A stretch of 64,000 nucleotides of DNA from Hippopus hippopus (Eukaryota; Mollusca; Bivalvia; Cardiida; Cardiidae). Below the pieces are notes generated by a model. That model worked only from the letters and a program-made list of their open reading frames with translations. It did not search any database and had not been told where the DNA came from. Each line of letters starts with the position of its first letter. Position 1 is the first letter of the stretch. The stretch is from assembly GCA_946811185.2 (NCBI GenBank), contig OX328113.1, positions 19,614,521 through 19,678,520 of the forward strand, given 5' to 3'. This document shows, piece after piece, positions 51,901 through 60,900 of this stretch. The translations under genes were made by a program, and so were the position numbers.

Positions 51901-54900
51901 CAGCATTTTCTCCTTTTCCAACAATGTTTTCTACGCAATTAAAGATAAATTCTGTCATTTTAACTACATTTAAACTGTCTTCCGCAAATACTTTGATTTT
52001 AGGCCAGTTATTTCTCTTTTTGTCATGTGGTAAAGAGTTAAATTAGGATCATGGGTCTGATGTAATATGCAAATCATTCGAAGCGAGAGGGTTGTAGTGA
52101 AAGCGTTTGTTGTACATATTTACAACTGTTTTGCTCCAAGAAATTTACACCCTGCTACAAGCAGACTGCCAGTCAATACAAAATGACCACACAATAAGCT
52201 AATATCATGCCTGCTTTACATTAGCTGCTAATGCCTTTTTGCATTTAGTAAAGGTTGTTACTTGAACACCTGGGCTGTCATGTCACGTTTTTTGTGTAGT
52301 CAGCAGAAAAAAAGTTTGGCTGTTTTCATAGAAAAATCGCTTGCAGCCAAAACAAAAAAAAAATGCATACAATAATTAATGCTTTGGTGTTAAATATAAA
52401 TAGAATACTGATAAATAAAGAAAAGGAATACGAGGTTGTGTATTTTTTATTTCTATTTATTTAGATTTATTTTTCTAAGGGGGAGAACACAGTTACGGTT
52501 TAAGCCATTTCCCTCACAGTCACAGCTTCACACTTCTGCAGAGGTGACTTTTGAAAACGTTATGAAAAAAGGAGAAATTACTTATATACATGTAGCATCA
52601 ATAAGCCAGAAAAGATTAAGCCCTTCAAGCACCTTTCAAAACATTAGTTGCTAATATGCGGCCTGTGTAGATCAAGATCAGTCTGTAGACAGAATGTTTC
52701 GTCTGATCTTTGATCTGAAAAGGTATTGATAATCTGTCAAACTGACACTTAAAGATGGCACGTGTATGTCTCTTAACACTTTTCCCAAAACACTTCTAAT
52801 TAAGACGTTTGTTTTCAAATGTGTGAAAACCATCTGAAATAAATTGATACTAGACTGATACTCGTGTTATTAATGCATACTATGGACCAGTCCAAAATCG
52901 CTCTAAGTCTGTAACGATTTTTATGAAACCAGTCAACAATAGTACCGGGGAATTTGTGTGATACACAGTCAGGCCACGTCTGGTTTATCTGATAAGAGTT
53001 ACACTGTTTTTTAACCCTTCGTTCCCGATTTTTCTGTTCTGGTTCCAGAATGTGGATTTCCGGAATAAAAAGTAAAAATTTGTACAGAAAATATTCGTAC
53101 CCTGATGTTTCTTTCCGGATCTTGAGATTTCCGGAAATTTGGAGCCCGGATTAACGCGGCCCGACTGTATTAAACCCTAACCCTTCACGACAAAATCCAG
53201 GGTATTAAAGACCCTAAGAAAATAGGCTTTTGAAAACATGGTGGGAAAAGGAGAAAATGTTGGTAACTAGCATTTTTCTCCTTTTCCCACCATTTTTTTT
53301 ACCATACCATAAAAAAAAAAAGAAACATTATTTCTTTACACATTTGTCATCTAAAAATACTTTAAGTTTGGACAAGTCTAAAATTTTGTCACTTCGGAAA
53401 TACTTAAATGAGAAAAACAGGTGTTTGCTGCATAGTTACCAAAAGAAAATGTCATCTTCTGCTATATCTGAGATTACTTTCAAGCAAAAAGTCTTGAAAT
53501 CTGAAAATATCCTTGCCAGACAGGCTATTTGGCACAACTAATTGACTGAATGGTGTTTTATGCAACTTTCAATATTATTTCATTGTTTGGATATGGTTGT
53601 TTGATTTTCAGTGAAAATTCTAAGTCAAAAAGGGGCATAACTGTGTCAAAAATACATTGTTACCTGCCCTTGTTGTACGAGTTCTCCTTTTTGATGGTGA
53701 ACAACTTGTTGAAGTTTTAAGTAAATATCTTCAGTAATGTAAAAATTTTTGCATAATGACGCAGAAGACGCCAGGGCTACACAATAACTTGGATTTTTGT
53801 TTTTTTTGAAAAACAGCCACGTTAATAATGTTGAAAGTGGCATAAAACACTATATTCCATCACCATCAAAACCAAGAGTCATTTACCCTTTTCAATCTGC
53901 TTCAGGATATTTTCTTGTTCAGCCCTTTCTTTGGCTGTTGAGATGGTCATGGTTCCATTCATATGAATACTTCCAGTAGAGAGTCGAGTTCGAATTCCAG
54001 GACTTTTGGACGAGCCATCGGCACCTTTGCTAGTCTGGGGCTTTGACTCTATTGGAAGACTTCTTCTTTTTGCAATATCGTGAGGTGATTCATTCTGGCC
54101 TTTATCATTAGGCTGGGAATCTGTGTGGGAAAAATAATTAAATTAATACACAATTTCCATTACGAAAAACAAATTTCTATTTTCAATTTTCATATGAACA
54201 TTTGACCAAATAAAATGTACTGTTTTAATGACCTTGAGAAAAAGGCTTTTGAAAACATTGTGGGCAAAGGAGAATACTGAGATAATTTAATCTACAATAA
54301 CCCTTTACCAAACCATTCCCTGTTTTTACAAACCTGAAAAAAATATGCATTTGAAAACATTGTGGAAACAGTAACCAGCATTTTCTCTTTTTTTAACGAT
54401 GATTTCTACCTTTTCAATAGCAAATTACATCATCTGAACCACAATTAATTTGCGGTCTGCAAAATGCTTTATTACAGACACGTCTAATTTTCTCTTATCT
54501 GGTAAATTTTTGCTATCCGAAGGAGAGTCGAAACTATAATTGTCACAGACAGACAAATACCCCCTACCCACCTGTTGCCTTGCGGCTGGATTAAAAAGAA
54601 GTTTAAAGGGCCATAACTCCTGTCATAATCAACCAATCATAATGAAATTTGCAGGTGCTTAAGTTCCGATAAATTCTAAGCAAAAAAAACCTGTTAACTG
54701 CAGGAGAAGAATTTTGTACATTGACAGAAGGGTGTAGAGGCATACAACCTTATTAAGTTCCAGTGATCTTCCACTTCCAGTTTTGTTCTGCTAGGTATAC
54801 TTAAATAAGAGCCATGCCCTGTGAAAAGGGAGATTAATGCATCTGCAAAAAGTATCATCCCAAGTTAGCCTGCGCAGTTCTGCCAGGCTGACCCGAGTCA

Positions 54901-57900
54901 AAAACTTTCTGCTATTACCGGTAGTCAATTTTCTGTGAGTCAAAGGACAAGTCTACCTCATGATTTAGATGTTGTTAGACAAGAAAGATTTTATGGATCC
55001 ATAATTATATGATGACTTCCACCGTACAATGCATTTTATTTTGAAAGTATTGTATATGACATAATGAGGACCTGTTGGTTTTACGATATGCCGTTTCAGT
55101 TTTTTAATTCTCTGTAGTCTTCTGGCAGGGCTTGGAGACCCCTTGTTAGACAGAAACTTGGGGCCATCTTTTAGGATCAAACTTGCAGACCCTGCTGCTC
55201 TGGTTTTTCTCACTGATTCTGAAAAACAGAAAAAAAGAAAAGAAAACACCAAACTCTTTTGACTATCATTCTCTTTTTTGTCGAATTGTTGCAGGCAACA
55301 TTTGCAACTTTGAGTCCAAGGTAGCAATTGCTTCAGGAAGCAATGACTCCTTTTGCCAAGATAAACATTCACAATATTTATGTAAAACCCTCTAGTAAAC
55401 ATATATGATCTGCACTCTAGAAAAACCGGGTTTAATGCATCTTTGTAAAAAATTTTACCAAACAAGTCGTTGCACAATATCGATCAATTCAGTACAAAAA
55501 CCAAACAAGTCATTGCACAAAATGGGTCCATTTTGTATAAAAAATGGCTGATTCATGAGGTAGAATGGTCCTCTGACATGCAGAAAATTCATAATGCCAT
55601 ATGATTTTGACCATGGTCAGCCTGCACTGACTGTGCAGGATGATACGAGTCCATACATTTTGCAGATGCAATAATTCTATCACACAGTCTTGAGTTTTAA
55701 AGACCCTGAAGAAGAAGCCTTTTGAAACATGGGAAAAGGAGATAAACTGGTAAAATCCTTTTCCCCACAGGGTTTTCTACCCTACCAAAGACAGAAATCA
55801 TCACTTGAGCAACATTCATTTTGGCGCCGGAAAGTGTTTTGAATTTGGTCGAGTCCAAAGTTTTGTCAAAGAGTTAAATCACCTTTTCCCAGAGAATAAC
55901 CTGTATGTATCTTTAGCCATAGAAAGGGGTTCAGTTATCTTCTAGAGTGCCTTTTACTTGTAATTAATTTGCCTTTTTGGTCAATGTTAATCAAAATCAG
56001 ACTGCGCAAAACATGCAGTCTGATCTTAAATCTAGTCTGCCTGAACTCTGCTAGACATTCTGGACCAATGTTGATCAAGATCTGACAGCACAATACATGC
56101 AGTCTATCTTTGATCTACGCTGCTTTGCTTGGACATTCTGAACCAAAGTAATCTTGAAATTGCAATTGAACCATGCTCTGGCAAAAGGAGGCTTAATGCA
56201 TCTCCGTAATCCATCATACCAAGAAAGCCATCACATACTTATGGATCCATAATAGCCACTCAATCATGAAGTAGACTGATCCTTTGACATGCAGAAAATC
56301 GACCAATAGCGAAGTTTCGGCCCAGGTCAGCCTGCACGGACTGCGCAGGCTGACCTGGGTCGAAACTTTTCGCAGATGCATTAAGCCCCCTTTTCAAAGA
56401 GCGCGGCTCAATTATTTTGGTCTTATTTCTATACTGAAAATGCATGTCAGATATATATGATGCTTTAAGGGTTAACCCTTAGGCTGCTAAGCGTGACTCA
56501 AACACCTTTTGTGGACAGTGTAGATCCAAGATCAGACTGCACAGAATGTGCAGTCTGATCTTGTATCTACACTTTCCAATAAGGAGAGGAGATATTTTCT
56601 TCAAAAAATAATTTTGAAATAGTAGCATTTGGGTTTTTGCTTTTGGCTTGAAAGTTTCATTTAACTAGTCTGATCTTGTATCTACACTTTCCAATAAGGA
56701 GAGGAGATATTTTCTTCAAAAAATAATTTTGAAATAGTAGCATTTGGGTTTTTGCTTTTGGCTTGAAAGTTTCATTTAACTTATTTAGCAGGTTAAGGGT
56801 TAATATATTTTCTGCTGAAAGGGTTAAAAGAAAACCATATTTGTAAATGGTCTTGTTTTGGAAGTCAGGGGAAATGATGCAGTATGTTGTCTGCATTTGC
56901 CAGAATTTCTGTCGAAGAAGAGCAAAATCAATACTTATTTTCTGCCAAAGAATTCTTCTTCCATTGTGTTTTGTTATTCAACTGTTTTTGCCCTTAACAA
57001 GACTACAAAAATTTACATCTCTTCTACACTGAAAGCACTCACAGCTGACACATTGAAAGTGGCCTAAATTATAAGAATTTTCTTTGAAGGACTAGAAAAC
57101 ATTGTGAGAAAAAGAGAAAATACTAGTCACAGTTTTGTCCTTTTGCCACAATGTTTTCAAAGGTCATATCCCTCAAGGTCATTAACACAGAGGATTGTCT
57201 GGTAATTGGTTGAACTTTAATTTGAAGGTACAGGTTGTAGAGATTTTTAGCTTGTTTGTATGGTGTTTTACAATGCTTTCAACAGTATTTCACATATCTG
57301 GGCAATACCCCACTTATTGCAGAAAAATGAGAAAATGCTGGTTACAGGCATCTTTTCCCTTTCCCATGATGTTATCAAAGCCCCCCTCATCAGGGTCATC
57401 TAAAGTCAAGGTTGTTTGGTAACTCTTTACCACACAGCAAAAATGTAGACTTGTCCAAATTCAAAGCATTTGCAGACGACAATTTCGTTGTGGCCAAAAT
57501 GATGCAATTTTTCTTTGATATGGTAGAAAACATTATGGGAAAACGAGAAAATACATGTAATGGTTACCAGCATTTTCTCCTTTTCACACAATGTTTTCAA
57601 AAGGCTTCTTCCTCAGGGTTGTTGAAAGTCGGCATTGTGTGGTAAAGGGGTAAAGGGTTTAACAAAGAGTTTGGTAAAGGGTTCAACAAGTATCACCAGC
57701 ATTTACCCATAGATCCCTACTCACACCTTATGTTGCTTTTGTAGCCATGCAAAGCCCCAGAAGTGCAGTTGGTAGCATACAGGACTTGAGACCTGAGGTC
57801 GCTGGTTCGAATCCCCAGCTCGGCCAATTTCTTTCTGAGGTTTTGATTATGATCATTGCAACGGGATTTATTTTTCTCTCACCGCTGATCATTTTTTACC

Positions 57901-60900
57901 AATGTTATGTTGAAAAAGCTGAAACTAGCTTTGGGAAGAGCGTTGTGCAAAGTATATTGGTAAAAAGAAATTCCAGGAAAGCATGGAAAATCTGAAACAG
58001 TGTTGAAAATGGCATACACCATACAATCTATCATTCAATTTAAAGAAGATCCTGATTAGACTGCTAATAAAAAGAGAAATATATGAGCCGTGCTCTGTGA
58101 AAAGGGGGCTTAATGTATTTGCAAAAAGTATCAACCCAGGTCAGTCTGCGAAGGCTGACCTGGGCCGAAACTTTTCGCTATTGGTCAATTTTCTGTATGT
58201 CAAAGGACCAGTGTACCTCATGGTTCGGTAGGTTGTTATACAGAACAGATTTTAGGGATGTATAACACTGTGATGACTGGCTTGGTGTCATGCATCACAG
58301 AGATGCATTAAGCTTCCTTTTGCTAGAGCTTGACTCATTTAGTTATTTAGTCCCCAAATCATGACAAACAAATCTTCATATTACATTAACCCTTTCCCAA
58401 ATAATCCCAAATTACATAACCCTAAGAAAAAAAAAGAGAAAATGTAGGAAAAGAGGGAAAATGCTGACTAAAGTGCTGATAGTCATCATTTTCTCTTTTC
58501 TCATACCCCTGTAATATTTCAACCTTTCAAAGAAAAATCCTACCATCCTAACCACATTGTGGTCTGCAAACGCTTTAATCCTTTACCATTCATTTGTGGA
58601 AAAAGGAAAACAAGGATGGCAACCAGCATTTTCTTCCTTTTTCACAACGTTTTCTACAATTCCAATAACAAATTATGATTTTCAAGTGACATTTTGTCGT
58701 CTGCAAGTTCTTTCATTTTTGACAAGTTTAAGATTTTGTCCTTAAGTTAAGAGTTAAATATGGAGCAGTCTAAAATCTTTATTATCTGGGAAATGTAGGA
58801 AAGAGTTCCAAATGAAACCATATCTGCTACAAAACACGCTGAACCTATATGCTTAACAAATATTAATGTACTCTATGAATATCACGATAATAAATTTGCA
58901 CACATGACTTATCCATATTCATTAGGATACAAGACTATACCATAGAGGTATCCAAAGGGAGAATGTTTTTGTATGTAAACATAGCTTTAACCTTTCCACT
59001 TTTTACCTTTATTCTGTTGCAGACAACATTCTGACCTGAAGCAAGAGCTTTTGAAAATAATAATATCACTGCATTTATTGACAATAAACAAAAATTAATG
59101 ACAGCTTTATGTCAAATATGTACATGTATTTACATTACACATGATATATCATAGAACCTTAAAAGATGTGTTGTGTGAAGAGGGCATAGATGTATGTGCA
59201 TAGATAATGACCAAGCTAAACTGAAAATAGAGCATGGCAAAGTGTTGACTGAATAATGTCATGACTGGGCAAAAATATAGGAACAATGTTTCCTTCAGAT
59301 TCTATCCATGTGCACCCTCTTCAATGGGTCTAGTTAATATTACAAGAGAAAAGAAATAAAATCAAACATAAATTTGTAGTATTAATAACAAATGTTTTGA
59401 ATTTTATTATTAGTTTATGGATCATGCAGGAATTCCCTGCTCATTTACACAACACTGTTTGCTGACAAAAGAAATCATATACTGTACATGTATTTACATA
59501 TTATTTATGTATGGAACCTGCTGTCAGCCTTGTTCAATTGGCAGTACATCAATTTGGAAAACACTGAGGCAAAAGAAGAAGCAGCCTGTAATGAGTTTAT
59601 CTGTCCCAAATGGATCCAAGAATCATCTTCAATAACAAAATTTAAGGGGTCTAACTGGGCAGTCAGGTGTGTCCTCCTGTCTTAACACTTAGAGGGCCTT
59701 TCAGGACTGTAGTTGTGTTTGTGACCAGTAAAGATCAAGATCAGACTGTAAAAAATGAACAGTCCAATCTGATCTTCTCTGTTCACTTTGCTACATCTTC
59801 AAAGACAAAAGCAACCACGAAAATGTAATTGTTTGGGTCTTATGTTTCAACTAAAAATGTCTGATGGTTTTTTTCAGCACTCTAAGGGTTAAAAGAAAAT
59901 AGTAAAAAATTTGTTTCTGTCATGTCAAAGCCAAAACTTCTTTTGTCTGTCCTAGGTTTCATCATTACTAGGCTGGGGCTCTCCACAGCCTTGCCCAGGA
60001 TAATACAGTGATATTGGGTAACTAAAACCTGAGACAAGCTTTACTGATTATTCCATTACAAAAACAATATGCAATGGTAAATCTGACAACTTTCACTTTC
60101 ATTCTGTCATCTGAAAAATCTGTAATCAGGGCTCACTGCTAAAGCTGTAGGATTCATTACATGAGGGCTTTGGGTTTGATTCTCACTTAAAGCACTGGGT
60201 TTTTCATAGAGCCCTTACTTAGAATACTACTGGTGAAACCCAACACACACATGTGTAAGTAAGCTGTCCCTGTGATTTGACTGAAATAATGTTGAAAGCG
60301 GTGAAAAGCACCATTCAATCAATTAATTCAAGTCATCACTAATTCTAACTTAGAAACCATTCATTCTGCGAGTAATATTACTAATACATATCTAATCTTT
60401 ATTTGCCAAGTGTTTCATGCTGTTTTCAATGGTTTTCAATTATATCCCAGAATACTTATCAATTAGGACGAGGCATCAATACATTTATTCACATATTTCC
60501 TAGATAAAACTAATACGAGGCTGAAGCCCTGAAACGCTATGCCTAAAGGACATTTGCACAAAATACCTGTGAAAAACCAGGATCTCTGCACGTCCATTAC
60601 TTTATTACCTTACTGGGTATTTAAGTAAAATTATGAATGTGTATCTTTATGTCTACTTTCGCTTTCAAACAACTTAAAATCAGAAAGTTGACCGGCTTGC
60701 AGAAATAACAATTTTGATAAGGAAAATGAAGAAAAAGTGGCATTTTGATGGCCTAAAAATCCTAAAATCAGAAATACCCCTAAAAACTTTAAACCATGTG
60801 CTAATTACCAGCATTTTCTCCTATTCTCACAGTGTTTTTATAGGCCTTCTTTTGGGGTCTTTAAAATATGTGACTGTTTCATAAAAGGACACAATTTTCT

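Noticed and set aside
54340..54610. Micro-exons of 4 nt (in the M1 copy at 54297) and 14 nt (about 54577-54590) that might bridge ZMYND8 exons 2 and 3.
   Set aside because: The 14-nt candidate gives the wrong phase. The 4-nt one has the right phase but lies inside a repeat and is too short to support without RNA data.
54965..55477. A 170-codon open frame on the - strand.
   Set aside because: Only 55218-55085 looks coding. The flanks are a polypyrimidine tract, acceptor and repeat sequence.
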